A DNA stretch of 64,000 bases from Deltaproteobacteria bacterium (GTDB lineage: Bacteria > Desulfobacterota > Binatia > Binatales > Binataceae), in contig JAJYRQ010000011.1 of assembly GCA_021794015.1 (NCBI GenBank), positions 1 through 64,000 of the forward strand. Reading direction: 5' to 3'. This document shows, one piece after another, positions 9,043 to 18,185 of the stretch (positions are counted from its first letter, which is position 1; each line of letters starts with the position of its first letter). Both the position numbers and the translations under genes were made by a program. A model generated the notes under the pieces. It saw nothing but the letters and a program-made list of their open reading frames with translations, did no database searches and was not told the origin of the DNA.

Positions 9043-9802
9043 AGACCCTCCAGCCATCGTTCGCCGCCTGATAAAGGAAGCCTCGGTACCGGGCCGCCGA
9101 CCTGCGCCAGGGCCTTCGAGCAGGCGGCTTCAGCAACTGCGCGGCCCTCTCAGGCCTCGACGGACGCGCAGAGCTCTGGCCGGACGAAGGCGCCGCCGCA
9201 AAAGGCCCTCTCCTTCGCCTGCGTCCGTTGCCGGCCGGCGCCAACTGCCGACTCCCGCTGCGGAGGTCAGAGAGGCCCCGCTCGATGAGTTCGGCCAAAC
9301 CCAACCGTTCACCCCGCTCTCGCACCATAAGCAAACCCTGGCCGCAAGCCTGCTCTGAAGACCTCTGGAAAGGTCAGCCGCGTCGTTTGGAGGCATACTC
9401 CCAAGCTTGCAACCGAAGGGCAGTTGAAACTGGCCTGCCACCCTCTCGCCCAATGGCTGCGCCCCCTCGCACCGCTCCTGTCTCGGCCAAACCCGCCTGT
9501 GTCGGCACTTTCCGCCCATTTTACCAAATTGCCCGTCGCCCCGGAAAAGCGAAACGCGGGTTCGCCTGCCGGCTCGCTCAGCGACAGCGCCTTGGACGCG
9601 TTCGCCGGCATCTCGCTGAGCTTGGCGATAGGCCCCTCATCAAGCGCTTTGCCGCGCTCCTCCAGCCCCGCGTCAAGCTGAGACCTTAGGCCCGCCGCTC
9701 CCGGCCTCGAGCTGGCGCGCCCGCTCGAGCTCGCTTTCCAGCATCCCCGTCCAGGCCTGTTTCCTTACCGCGTACTCCTTAGCGGCCACCCTCACGGTCG
9801 GT

Positions 9803-9842
9803 TCACCCCTTCGACTCCGCTTGCGCTCCGCTCAGGGCGGCG
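9803..9842 (+). repeat. Dispersed repeat family B, copy 2
   Basis: CCCTTCGACTCCGCTTGCGC followed by TCCGCTCAGGGCGGCG. It shares its ends with the copy at 9007-9042 and its middle GCGCAAGCGGAGTCGA block with the copy at about 29532. Intergenic. Confidence 0.55.
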
Positions 9843-9966
9843 TCCCTGCCTGAGCACCGCGGGCCCGGGACCGTTCGCCCGCGCCGGGCTGGGCGGCAGC
9901 AAGCGTGCGGCGGCTCTGGCGGGATGACGCACATCTGCCATAATCGATGTCGGCGGGTAAACTACG

Positions 9967-11079
9967 ATGGCGCAAGGAGAGGCGCTGCGAAGGGCGCGGC
10001 TGGCGCGCGGCATTACCCAAAGCGAGCTTGCCAGGCGCGCCGAAATATCGCGCCAAGCGCTCAGCGCGCTCGAGGCCGGCAGCTACCAGCCCAGCGTCGG
10101 CGTGGCGCTCAAGCTTGCCGAGGAGCTGGGCGAAACGGTAGAGGGCCTTTTCGCCCCGGACCGGAGCGAGCGGGTGGAGGCGGTGCTCGAAGGCGGCACG
10201 GGCTCGGCGGCGCCGGCCGAAGGCGCGCCCGTGGTGGTGGGTCGCGTGGCGGGCCGCTTGGTGGCGCTGCCGCGCGCGGGCGCGGCGCTCGGCCTGCCGT
10301 ACGCAACCGGCCTGCTTGAGCGGCACTTGGGCCAGCGGGCGACGGTCGCAACGTTTCGCCCCGCCCACGAGATCGAGACGACGCTTTTGGTGGCGGGATG
10401 CGATCCGGCGGTGTCGCTTCTGGCCGACTGGCTGGTACGGCTGCCGGCGCCAATTTCGGTGGCGGGACTCGGCCGAAGCAGCCGCCAGGCCCTCGAGCTG
10501 CTTGCCCGCGGGCGGCTCCACGTCGCCGGCGTGCATCTGCGTGATCCGCAAACCGGCGAGTACAACCTGCAGGCGGTTGGCCGGGTTTTCAAGCGGCGCC
10601 CGGTGCTGGTGATCAACTTTGCCCGCTGGGAGCTGGGATTGGCCGGGGTGCGCGCCAATCCGCGCGCCGCCTTAAGCCTGGGCGATCTCCTCAAGCCGGG
10701 TGTCGGGATTATCAATCGGGAAAAAGGCTCCGGCGCACGCGCCGCGCTCGACGAGGGGCTGCGGGAGTTGGGCGCCGATCCGGCGCAAATCGCCGGCTAC
10801 GAGCGCGAATGCGCCGGGCACCTCGAGGTTGCCCAGGCAATTGCGGAGGGCCAGGCCGACGCCGGCATCACGGTACGCGTGGCGGCGGCGCTTTACGGGC
10901 TTGATTTCACGCCGCTGCGCGAGGAGCGCTACGATCTCGTCATCCCGGTCGAACTTTCCCAGGCAGCGCCGGTGCGCGCCCTGCTCGACGCGCTGACCTC
11001 GAGCCGGTTTGCCCGGGAGGTCTCGGCTTTCTGCGGCTACGACACCCGGCAGATGGGGACCGTGCTGCGCGGCGCTTAG
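9967..11079 (+). CDS. Transcriptional regulator: HTH fused to a substrate-binding domain
   Basis: A 370-residue protein. Residues ~1-60 are a Cro/C1-type helix-turn-helix (RRARLARGITQSELARRAEI, then SRQALSALEAGSYQPSV). Residues ~95-365 match the COG1910-type periplasmic-binding-protein fold, with LLVAGCDPAVSLLADWL, LHVAGVHLRDPQTGEYN, INREKGSGARAALDEGLREL and AITVR-like elements. In characterised relatives this fold binds molybdate or tungstate, so a ligand-responsive regulator of an oxyanion uptake or cofactor gene is plausible. No molybdate transporter is in this window. It is monocistronic and faces a convergent operon through a shared hairpin. Confidence 0.8.
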   Translation: MAQGEALRRARLARGITQSELARRAEISRQALSALEAGSYQPSVGVALKLAEELGETVEGLFAPDRSERVEAVLEGGTGSAAPAEGAPVVVGRVAGRLVALPRAGAALGLPYATGLLERHLGQRATVATFRPAHEIETTLLVAGCDPAVSLLADWLVRLPAPISVAGLGRSSRQALELLARGRLHVAGVHLRDPQTGEYNLQAVGRVFKRRPVLVINFARWELGLAGVRANPRAALSLGDLLKPGVGIINREKGSGARAALDEGLRELGADPAQIAGYERECAGHLEVAQAIAEGQADAGITVRVAAALYGLDFTPLREERYDLVIPVELSQAAPVRALLDALTSSRFAREVSAFCGYDTRQMGTVLRGA

Positions 11080-11102
11080 GGCCGCGGCGAGCCGCCCTAA
11101 GC
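11074..11102. terminator. Bidirectional hairpin between convergent genes
   Basis: A perfect 9-bp inverted repeat (GCTTAGGGC/GCCCTAAGC) with an 11-nt loop overlaps the stop codon of the regulator. It lies between two converging genes (regulator on plus, phosphatase on minus). The U-tract is poor on both sides. Confidence 0.55.
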
Positions 11103-11116
11103 TGCGCCCCTTTGGC

Positions 11117-11794
11117 TTAGGAAGGCGCGGGGCAAACGTCCGCCAGGTGGCCGGTGACGTCCAGGGCGAGCGCCCGCCAGGCGCAACCAGCCAGCGCAGC
11201 CGTCCGACCGGCCAGCTCGAGCACCTGGATCGAGCCTAACTCGACCTGAGGCGAAAGGCCGGCTAGCAGGCGCACGGCGAGCCGGATGACGCCGCGATGG
11301 GCGACCAGCAGGGCAAGTTTCGAGGGTGGGCGGCTTTCCTGCCATAGGGCCAGCATGCGCTGCAGGCCTTCGGCAACGCGCGCCTCGAAATGACGCCTGC
11401 TCTCGCCGCCGGGAAAGCGGTAGTTGGGCAGCGAGCGTTCGGTCTGCCAGCGCTGAAACTCAAGCGGGAAACGCGCGCGAATCTCGCCGGCGCTGAGCCC
11501 TTCGAACCAGCCGAAGTCGATTTCCGTGAGTTCGGCAACGGCCACCGGCCAGACGGCCGGTCCGGCGACGAGCCGCGCGCCCTCAACGGCGCGGCCCAGC
11601 GGGCTGGCAAAGACACAGGCGCCCGGGCCCAGACCGTAGTCGCGGCGCAAAAGGCGCCCCGCCGAAAGCATCTGCCGGCGTCCGGACTCCGAGAGCGCGA
11701 CATCGGTTCTGCCGTAATAACGCAGCGTGGAATTGCCGACGGTCTCACCGTGGCGCACCAGCAAAAGCCGCCACCCTGAGCTTTGCTGCGTCAA
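11117..11794 (-). CDS. Histidine phosphatase (phosphoglycerate mutase-like)
   Basis: A 225-residue cytosolic histidine phosphatase. The phosphohistidine motif LLVRHGETVGN is at residues ~11-21, followed by RTDVALSESGRRQ. The acid residue region EIDFGWFEGLSAGEI and the second histidine in LLVAHRGVIRLAV complete the active site. The family includes CobC (alpha-ribazole phosphatase) and many broad phosphatases, and nothing nearby identifies the substrate. It is the last gene of a minus-strand operon and overlaps the DUF1015 gene by ATGA. Confidence 0.8.
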   Translation of the reverse strand: MTQQSSGWRLLLVRHGETVGNSTLRYYGRTDVALSESGRRQMLSAGRLLRRDYGLGPGACVFASPLGRAVEGARLVAGPAVWPVAVAELTEIDFGWFEGLSAGEIRARFPLEFQRWQTERSLPNYRFPGGESRRHFEARVAEGLQRMLALWQESRPPSKLALLVAHRGVIRLAVRLLAGLSPQVELGSIQVLELAGRTAALAGCAWRALALDVTGHLADVCPAPS

Positions 11795-13107
11795 GCGGCG
11801 CAGTCCGGAGGCGCTGCCGGGCGATCGTCGTCGAGCGGGTTGATGACGAGCCCGGTCAAAAGCTTGGGGTAGAAGTAGGTTGACTTCTCAGGCATCACGC
11901 CCCCGGCGCGGCTGACCGCAGCGACATCCGCAATTGACGGCGGGTTGAGCAAGAAGGCGCCGTCGGCTTCGCCGTCGCTGACGGCTTTGAGCGCTTGGCC
12001 GGCGTCGGTGAGGTAACGGACGTTGCCCGCGCGCAGGTCCTCGACGCTAAGACCCAGAAGCTGCCCCAGTACGATCCGATGCAGGACCGAAACGTCGAGC
12101 TCGGCCAAAACGCGCTCGCCGGGCGCGTCGCCCTCTGCGGCAAGCCGGCCCTTGGGCCTGAGCAGGTAGCAGAGGGGCGCCCCGGGTCCAAGAGCGACGG
12201 CCAGGCTGCCTCTGCCGCGCTCCCTCAGCGCGGGCCAAAGTGTCTCAACCTGTTCCAGCTTCTCGACCGTGAAGAATCGGTTGGCTTGCGCGGCAAACGA
12301 CGCTCGCTTTGCCGCGTCCAGCCGCGCTACCAGCCGGTGCGTGGGCAGGATTACCAAGCCGCGATCGTCGGCCGAGGTGAGCGTTATCAGCGTGTAGTCG
12401 CAGGCGTGCGCTCCGAGCGCGCCGCCCGGGTGGTGCCGGCGGCGGTAGTTGAGGGCGGTTTCGTAGCGGTGGTGGCCGTCGGCGATAAGCACCAGCGCGT
12501 CGGCCAGGGCGCGTTGGACCAGACCTATCTGCTCCGGGTCTCTCACGGCGCGCAACTCGTTGCGAATGCTAAGGTCGTCGACCAGGTCGAGGTCGGCGGG
12601 CGCGCCATGGATTTGGCGCGCAAGCTCCTCCAGCGTGTCGGCCGGGCCGTTGAAGTAGATGCCGAAGATCGGGCTTAGATTGGCGCGGGTTGCCTCCAGC
12701 AGCTTAAGCCGGTCTTCTTTGGGAGCGGCAAAGGTGCGCTCGTGGGGCAGGATTTTCGTGGTCGGCCCGAATTCCTCGACCCGGATGCGGACCATCCAGC
12801 CGTTTCGCACAAGCTTGCGGCCCTCGGCCTCGAACTGCTGCGAGTAAAGGTAGACGGCGGGCCGCCGGCGCCGGCGCAGGATGCCGGCGCCGAGCCATTG
12901 CCGCAGCGTTTCGGCCGCCGCGCGGTAGCGGTCGCGCTCGCGCCCGAGTTCAAGACGCACCACGTTGTAGGGGCTGCGCCAGTAAAGCTTCTCCTGGAGG
13001 CGCTGGTCAATCAGGTCGTACGGAGGCGCGACCAGGTCGGAGAGCGGACCGGCGCGCTCGGGATCGTACTGCAGCGCGCGAAACGGTTCGATTCGTTGAC
13101 CAGCCAT
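11791..13107 (-). CDS. DUF1015 family protein
   Basis: A 438-residue member of the DUF1015 family. Its N-terminus is characteristic (IEPFRALQYDPERAGPLSDL then VAPPYDLIDQ), followed by SPYNVVRLELG and a central ADGHHRYETALNYR motif with two conserved histidines. The protein is soluble, with no signal peptide or membrane segment. The biochemical role is not established to my knowledge; relatives often sit beside serine-biosynthesis or housekeeping genes. The start is taken at ATG 13107 (another in-frame ATG lies two codons upstream). Confidence 0.82.
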   Translation of the reverse strand: MAGQRIEPFRALQYDPERAGPLSDLVAPPYDLIDQRLQEKLYWRSPYNVVRLELGRERDRYRAAAETLRQWLGAGILRRRRRPAVYLYSQQFEAEGRKLVRNGWMVRIRVEEFGPTTKILPHERTFAAPKEDRLKLLEATRANLSPIFGIYFNGPADTLEELARQIHGAPADLDLVDDLSIRNELRAVRDPEQIGLVQRALADALVLIADGHHRYETALNYRRRHHPGGALGAHACDYTLITLTSADDRGLVILPTHRLVARLDAAKRASFAAQANRFFTVEKLEQVETLWPALRERGRGSLAVALGPGAPLCYLLRPKGRLAAEGDAPGERVLAELDVSVLHRIVLGQLLGLSVEDLRAGNVRYLTDAGQALKAVSDGEADGAFLLNPPSIADVAAVSRAGGVMPEKSTYFYPKLLTGLVINPLDDDRPAAPPDCAA

Positions 13108-13121
13108 CTTCAAGCCGGATG

Positions 13122-13784
13122 CTAGAGCATTATCGCCGCTTCGAGCTGGCTTCGCGCGATTACGCCCTCGCGGATGATCTGCAGGCCGTCAGGTCCGAAG
13201 CCGACCACGGAACTAGGCATCGCCGAAGCGCGCGGGCCGCCGTCGATGAACACCGCGACTCGGGCGCGAAAGCTCGCCCGTGCCGCCTCGACGGAGGTCG
13301 CCGCCGGCTCGCCGGAAAGGTTGGCGCTGGTAGCGGTCAGAGGCCGTCCCAGTGCCGCGGCCAGCGCCCGCGCGATCGGGTCGGAAGAGACGCGCACGCC
13401 GACGCCGCTTGGGCCCACCAGCGCCTGGGGCAGTCCGGGGCGGGCCGGCAGCACCAGGGTAAGCGGTCCCGGCCAAAAAAGCTCGGCTAAGCGTCCGGCC
13501 GCAGCAGGCACCCCGGCCGCCAGCGAAAAGGCCATCCTGGCGTCGGCGGCAATCAGCGCCGTAGGTTTGTCCGCCTCGCGCTTCTTAAGCGCGAACAGGT
13601 GCTCGAGCGCGGCTGCCGAAAGCGCGTCCACGCCCAGCGCGTAGAACGTCTCGGTCGGGTAGACCACCGCCTTACCCGCGCGCAGCGCCTCGAGCGCGGC
13701 CTTGATCTCGGCCTGCGGCAGGTCCGTTTTTGGGGTTTGCGCCGGATCCTCGGATCGCGCCCGATTTTCTGCTCTAGCTGCCAT
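13122..13784 (-). CDS. tsaC: L-threonylcarbamoyladenylate synthase (TsaC/YrdC/Sua5 family)
   Basis: A 220-residue single-domain YrdC protein that makes threonylcarbamoyl-AMP from threonine, bicarbonate and ATP for the t6A37 modification of ANN-decoding tRNAs. The substrate-binding KKREADKPTALI motif is present, as are YPTETFYALGVDAL, WPGPLTLVLPA, GVRVSSDPIARAL and TSANLSGEPAATS. The C-terminal Sua5 domain is absent. The gene overlaps the 3' end of purD by 11 bases. Confidence 0.9.
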   Translation of the reverse strand: MAARAENRARSEDPAQTPKTDLPQAEIKAALEALRAGKAVVYPTETFYALGVDALSAAALEHLFALKKREADKPTALIAADARMAFSLAAGVPAAAGRLAELFWPGPLTLVLPARPGLPQALVGPSGVGVRVSSDPIARALAAALGRPLTATSANLSGEPAATSVEAARASFRARVAVFIDGGPRASAMPSSVVGFGPDGLQIIREGVIARSQLEAAIML

Positions 13785-15132
13785 GGCCGATGCGACCTGC
13801 TTGCAAACGGTCTGAAATGAAGCTGCCCTCCAGCGCCCGGCGCGCGATATCGCTGCGCATCTGTTTGCCCGGAAAGTCGATCCGCGCGGCTGCCTGGTAG
13901 GCCGCTTGCGCGGCCAGCGCCAGGCTCGATGCTGCGGCGGTGACGGTCAGCACGCGGCCTCCGTCGGTGACCAGTTGTCCGTTGTTTTCAGCCGTGCCGG
14001 CGTGAAAGAGTTTAACCTCGATCGACGACTCGTCATAGCAGCCGGCATCCGCGTCGTCGCCCAGGGAGGCCGGCTCCGTGATGCGGATGGGCAGTCCTTT
14101 GCGATAGCTTGCGGGATAACCGGCGGAGGCGAGCACCACGGCCACCGCGCTCCTGCGGCTCAGGCTCGGCCGCGCTGCGGGATCGAGCCGGCCGTGCGCG
14201 GCTGCCAGGAGGAATTCCGCGAGATCGCCGCCAAGGCGCATCATCATCGGTTGGCACTCGGGGTCGCCGAACCGGACGTTAAACTCGAGCACGTTTAGCC
14301 GCCCCTCGCAGAGCATCAGGCCGGCGTAGAGCACGCCTTTAAACGGCGCTGCCAGCTCTGCCATCGCGCGGAGGACCGGCGCGACGACCTCGCGCATCAC
14401 CCGCGCTTCCAGCTCGGCGCCGCAGCCGGGAACCGGTGTATAGGCGCCCATCCCGCCGGTGTTGGGTCCCCGGTCGGCGTCGTTGAGCGGCTTATGGTCC
14501 TGCGCGAAGCCGAGCGGCACGGCGGTTTTGCCGTCGCAAAGCGCGAAGAACGAGAGCTCCTCGCCGTAGAGCCGCTCTTCGATTACCACCCGCGCGCCGG
14601 CGGCGCCGAACCTGCGCGCGGCCATCGTCTCGTCGAGCGCGGCGAGCGCCGCTTCGGCCGTAGCGCAAACCGTGACGCCTTTCCCCATAGCCAGCCCATC
14701 GGCCTTTATTACCAGCGGCCGCTTGGCGGCTGCGACGTGGGCGCGCGCCTGCTCGAGATTGTCGAAAACGGCGAACTCGGCGGTAGGCACGCCCGCCCGG
14801 CGCATCACCTGCTTGGCGAAGCTCTTGCTGGCCTCCAGTCGGGCGGCCGACGCGGTGGGCCCAAAGATCGCCAGGGCGCTGGCCGCAAAGGCGTCGGCGA
14901 TACCCAATACCAGCGGCTCTTCCGGACCCACCACGGTCAGGTCGATCCGATGCTGCTCGGCGAAGGCAGCCAGCCGGGCAGCGTCAGTAGGCGCAATCGC
15001 AACCGGCTCGGCTACCCGGTTTATCCCGGGGTTGCCCGGCGCGCAGTAGACCTTTTCCACACCGGGCGAGCGCGCTAGCCGCCAGCAAAGCGCATGCTCG
15101 CGGGCGCCCTTGCCTACCACCAGGATTTTCAC
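13774..15132 (-). CDS. purD: Phosphoribosylamine-glycine ligase (PurD)
   Basis: A 452-residue ATP-grasp enzyme for the second step of de novo purine synthesis (PRA + glycine + ATP to GAR). The N-terminal domain begins MKILVVGKGAREHALCWRLA, then VYCAPGNPGI. The ATP-grasp region has PTAEFAVFDNLEQA, VIKADGLAMGKGV, GEELSFFALCDGK, PNTGGMGAYTPVP and NVLEFNVRFGDPECQ. Length is slightly above the usual ~425 aa because of a C-terminal tail. It follows purH by 26 bases. Confidence 0.95.
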   Translation of the reverse strand: MKILVVGKGAREHALCWRLARSPGVEKVYCAPGNPGINRVAEPVAIAPTDAARLAAFAEQHRIDLTVVGPEEPLVLGIADAFAASALAIFGPTASAARLEASKSFAKQVMRRAGVPTAEFAVFDNLEQARAHVAAAKRPLVIKADGLAMGKGVTVCATAEAALAALDETMAARRFGAAGARVVIEERLYGEELSFFALCDGKTAVPLGFAQDHKPLNDADRGPNTGGMGAYTPVPGCGAELEARVMREVVAPVLRAMAELAAPFKGVLYAGLMLCEGRLNVLEFNVRFGDPECQPMMMRLGGDLAEFLLAAAHGRLDPAARPSLSRRSAVAVVLASAGYPASYRKGLPIRITEPASLGDDADAGCYDESSIEVKLFHAGTAENNGQLVTDGGRVLTVTAAASSLALAAQAAYQAAARIDFPGKQMRSDIARRALEGSFISDRLQAGRIGHGS

Positions 15133-15158
15133 GGTCGCCTCGGCATCGCAGCAGAACG

Positions 15159-16718
15159 CTAGTGGCGGAAATGGCGCACGCCGGTAAAGACCATCGCCAG
15201 GCCCCGGGCGTCCGCCTCGGCGATTACCTCGGCGTCGCGCACCGCGCCGCCCGGCTGCACGATCGCCGTTGCCCCGGCTTGCGCGGCGAGCGCCGGCCCG
15301 TCGGGAAAGGGGAAAAATGCCTCCGAAGCGAGCACCGAACCGCTCACCGGAAGCCCCACCCGTTTGGCCTTTTCGCAGGCCGCGTGCAGCGGGTCGATGC
15401 GCGACGTCCCGCCCGCGCCGACGGCAATCGTCCGGTCGGCTGCCGCAAAGACCACGGCGTTGGATTTTACATGCTTGCAGACGCGAAGGCCAAAGCCGAG
15501 CGCCTCGAACTCGGCTTCGGTCGGCGCGCGCCGGGTAACTACCCGCCCAAGGCGCGGCTCCTCGAGGCTTAGGTCGGGCGTCTGCACCAGCAGCCCGCCC
15601 AGCACGCGCTTAAGGTCAAGTTCATCGCGCCGGGCAGCCTCCGGATGGAGCCGCACCAGCCGGCGGTTTTTCTTGCGCCGCAGAAAGTCAAAGACCGCGG
15701 GCGCAAAGTCGGGGCCGATGAGCACCTCGGTGAACAGTTCATCCACCGCGCGCGCCAGCTCGAGGTCCCAGGGACGGTTGGTGATCACAATGCCGCCAAA
15801 CGGCGAGTCCGGGTCGGTGGCTAGCGCCTTGTCCCAGGCCTCCTTAAGCGAGGCGCCGAGCGCCACGCCGCACGGCGTGTTGTGCTTGAGAATGGCCACC
15901 ACGGCCTCGCGCCGGTCGGAAAAGTCCAGCATCAGGTGAATCGCCGAATTGATATCGAGCACGTTGTTGAAGGAGAGCTCCTTGCCGTGCAGCGGCTCGG
16001 CCAGCCGCAAAAAATCGCCGTAGAGCGCGGCCTGCTGATGCGGGTTCTCGCCGTAGCGCAGCGAAAGCACGCGGCTAAGCGAAAGACTGAAGCTCTCGCC
16101 CAGCACGGCGGCGCTTTGCGGCCCCCGCGACGAGAGAAAGTTGGCGATCGCGGCGTCATAGACCGCCACCCGCGCAAAGGCCTTGCGCGCCAGGGCAAAG
16201 CGGCCGGCAGCCGAGACCGCACCGGCGCCGGCGTCGAACTCGGCCATGAAGCCCGGATAGTCGGCCGGGTCGGACAGCACCGTCACGTGGGCGAAATTCT
16301 TGGCCGCCGCGCGTACCAGGGTCGGTCCCCCGATGTCGATTTGCTCGATGGCCTCCTCGAGCGCGACTTGCGGCTGCGCGACCGTCTTTTCAAAGGGGTA
16401 GAAGTTGACAACCACCAGGTCGATGGGAGCGATTGCGTGCCGTGCAAGCTGCTCCTGATGCGCCGCAAGGTCGCGGCGCGCCAGGATGGCTCCGTGGATC
16501 GCCGGATGGAGCGTTTTGACCCTGCCGTCGAGAATTTCCGGGAAGCCGCTCAAATCCTCGATCGGCCGCGCCGCGACGCCGGCCTGCAGCAGCGCCTCCC
16601 TGGTTTTTCCGGTCGAGACAAGTTCGACGCCGGCCCGGCTGAGCCGCAAGGCAAGCTCGGCCAGGCCGGTCTTGTCGGCCACCGACAGCAACGCTCTGGC
16701 GATCCTTGGTTCACTCAT
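15159..16718 (-). CDS. purH: Bifunctional AICAR transformylase/IMP cyclohydrolase (PurH)
   Basis: A 519-residue protein carrying the last two steps of IMP synthesis. The N-terminal IMP cyclohydrolase domain shows ALLSVADKTGLAELA, LVSTGKT, ILDGRVKTLHPAIHGAIL and NIGGPTLVRAAAKN-like sequence. The C-terminal AICAR transformylase domain shows LRYGENPHQQAALYGD, KHNTPCGVALG and a KSNAVVFA block. The start at ATG 16718 overlaps the alr stop (ATGA); a longer open frame upstream is an alr shadow. Confidence 0.95.
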   Translation of the reverse strand: MSEPRIARALLSVADKTGLAELALRLSRAGVELVSTGKTREALLQAGVAARPIEDLSGFPEILDGRVKTLHPAIHGAILARRDLAAHQEQLARHAIAPIDLVVVNFYPFEKTVAQPQVALEEAIEQIDIGGPTLVRAAAKNFAHVTVLSDPADYPGFMAEFDAGAGAVSAAGRFALARKAFARVAVYDAAIANFLSSRGPQSAAVLGESFSLSLSRVLSLRYGENPHQQAALYGDFLRLAEPLHGKELSFNNVLDINSAIHLMLDFSDRREAVVAILKHNTPCGVALGASLKEAWDKALATDPDSPFGGIVITNRPWDLELARAVDELFTEVLIGPDFAPAVFDFLRRKKNRRLVRLHPEAARRDELDLKRVLGGLLVQTPDLSLEEPRLGRVVTRRAPTEAEFEALGFGLRVCKHVKSNAVVFAAADRTIAVGAGGTSRIDPLHAACEKAKRVGLPVSGSVLASEAFFPFPDGPALAAQAGATAIVQPGGAVRDAEVIAEADARGLAMVFTGVRHFRH

Positions 16719-17866
16719 TGTTGTTGCGCTCCGCTGTCCCGATAAATCCGCTCGACCCGCCTTCCCACCGTGCACAGCATCTCGTAGGAGATCGTCTGTG
16801 CGATGCGGGCAACTTCGTTGACGCTAATCGTCTGATCGCCCTGGGTGCCCCACAGCACCACCTCGTCGCCGGCGCCGGCGCCGTCCACCTCGGTCAAATC
16901 GACCATGGTCAGGTCCATGCATACGGCGCCGACCACCGGGGCGCGCCTGGCGCGGACCAGGACGTGGGCGCCGGCCTGCAGCCCGCGGCGGTAGCCGTCG
17001 GCGTAGCCGGCGCCGACCACCCCGATGCGCGAGGGGCGGCTGGTCACGAAGGTTTGCCCGTAACTCACTCCGGTCCCCGCCGGCACGCGTTTGACCTGGA
17101 GCAGGCGCGCCTTGAAGGTCATCACCGGGCGCAGCACTACTTTCTCGGCGACCTCGCGCACGGGCGGCAGGCCGTAAAGGGACAACCCCGGCCGCACGAT
17201 ATCGAAGTGCGAATCCGCTCTGAGCGCCAGCGCCGCCGAGTTGGCCACGTGGCCGATCGGCTTAAAGCCGCTTTGGCGAAGCCGGCCGAGCGTAGCGCCG
17301 AAGGCCGCAAGCTGGCGATCGGTGACCGGACTGGCCGGGTCGGCGGCATTGGCAAGCAGCGTGGCCAAGCCCTCGAGTTCGAGATGAGGGGCGCGGCGCA
17401 AAAGCCCGATCGCGTCTTCCAACTCTTCGGGCAGGATACCGAGCCGGGTCGCCCCGGTGTCCAGCTTGAGATGGACCGCAAGCGTTGGCTTTCCGAAGCG
17501 GCGCGCCGCGGCCTCCAGCGGCGCGATGAGCGCCAGGTCGAAAATCACCGGCGTAAGGTCCAGCTCGACCACGGCGTCAGCCTGCTCCGCGAAAAAGCCG
17601 CCGAGCAGGAAGACGCGCTCTTTGATGCCGGCCTGGCGCAGTTCGCGCGCTTCGCCAAGCGTGGCCACGGCGAAAAGCCCGCAGCCTTCGCCGACCAGGG
17701 CGCGGGCGACCTCGACCGCGCCGTGGCCGTAGGCCTGCGCCTTGACGACCGCCATCAGGCGGGAGCGCGGCGCCAACGCCTTCAGCGCGCGGTAGTTGGC
17801 GCGCAGGGCGCCCAAGTCGATCTCGGCGCGCGCGCGCAAAGCCTCGGAAAGTGGAGCCGCCGTCAT
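16715..17866 (-). CDS. alr: Alanine racemase (Alr)
   Basis: A 383-residue PLP-dependent fold-III racemase that makes D-alanine for peptidoglycan. The PLP lysine is K42 in MAVVKAQAYGHGA. The C-terminal catalytic tyrosine lies in GVSYGQTF, and IVRPGLSLYG and CMDLTMVDLT are family blocks. It is the first gene of the alr-purH-purD-tsaC-DUF1015-phosphatase run and is divergent from the thiamine operon. Confidence 0.93.
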   Translation of the reverse strand: MTAAPLSEALRARAEIDLGALRANYRALKALAPRSRLMAVVKAQAYGHGAVEVARALVGEGCGLFAVATLGEARELRQAGIKERVFLLGGFFAEQADAVVELDLTPVIFDLALIAPLEAAARRFGKPTLAVHLKLDTGATRLGILPEELEDAIGLLRRAPHLELEGLATLLANAADPASPVTDRQLAAFGATLGRLRQSGFKPIGHVANSAALALRADSHFDIVRPGLSLYGLPPVREVAEKVVLRPVMTFKARLLQVKRVPAGTGVSYGQTFVTSRPSRIGVVGAGYADGYRRGLQAGAHVLVRARRAPVVGAVCMDLTMVDLTEVDGAGAGDEVVLWGTQGDQTISVNEVARIAQTISYEMLCTVGRRVERIYRDSGAQQQ

Positions 17867-18060
17867 TTGAAGCTACGCCTGAAGCTACGCCCGCCAAGCC
17901 ACCCTGCGCTGTTTATTGCAAGGCCCCCGGTATGGCCGCAAGCCGGCCCGCCCGCGGCGCGTGCCGGCGCTTTCGCTGCCGCGCGCCTGCGCCATGGGCG
18001 TGCTCAAATAATCACCGGGCGTCCGGCCTGTCAATGGCGCAGCCGCCCGCGCCCGTGGCT

Positions 18061-18089
18061 TTGACAGCGCGGCCCGCCCATGTTACTCA
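18061..18089 (+). promoter_or_regulatory. Putative promoter for the thi operon
   Basis: A perfect TTGACA -35 hexamer at 18061-18066 is followed by a 17-bp spacer and a weak -10 (TACTCA, 18084-18089). Transcription would begin near 18096, almost exactly at the 5' edge of the TPP riboswitch. This positional agreement supports the call despite the poor -10. Confidence 0.5.
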
Positions 18090-18096
18090 GGAAAAC

Positions 18097-18185
18097 AGGC
18101 TGGGGGTGTGCCGAGAAGGCACTGAGATCTCCCTCGGGAGAACCCCTTGAACCTGATCCGGGTAATGCCGGCGTAGGGAAGCCGC
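18097..18185 (+). ncRNA. TPP riboswitch (THI element)
   Basis: The aptamer is recognisable from its conserved segments: GGGGGTGTGCCG (P1/P2), AAGGCACTGAGA, then ACCCCTTGAACCTGATCCGG and GTAATGCCGGCGTAGGGAAG. These contain the CUGAGA pyrimidine-sensing loop and the pyrophosphate-sensing GAACCUGAUCCGGGUAAUGCCGGCG segment. It precedes thiS by ~70 bases, so TPP would repress thiSGE. The expression platform is not obvious; sequestration of the thiS ribosome site is possible. Confidence 0.95.

Larger units (their letters stand above)
8989..9966. other. Large intergenic region with repeats and gene debris
   Basis: No intact gene is supported across these ~980 bases. The segment at 9673-9789 reads, on the minus strand, as a helical-looking peptide (VAAKEYAVRKQAWTGMLESE and on), and frames at 9310-9680 also look partly protein-like, but stops and frame changes break them. 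It may be an old pseudogene of unknown family. Copies of repeat family B lie at 9007-9042 and 9803-9842. Promoters for menF (minus) and the regulator at 9967 (plus) must lie here; I could not identify convincing -35/-10 pairs. Confidence 0.5.

Noticed and set aside
8989..9966. Overlapping 80-150-codon frames in the gap before the regulator
   Set aside because: None has a recognisable domain, ribosome site or consistent frame; at most they are pieces of an unidentified dead gene.
16706..18064. 452-codon open frame antisense to alr
   Set aside because: The opposing frame is a clear alanine racemase with its PLP lysine; the antisense frame shows no domain.
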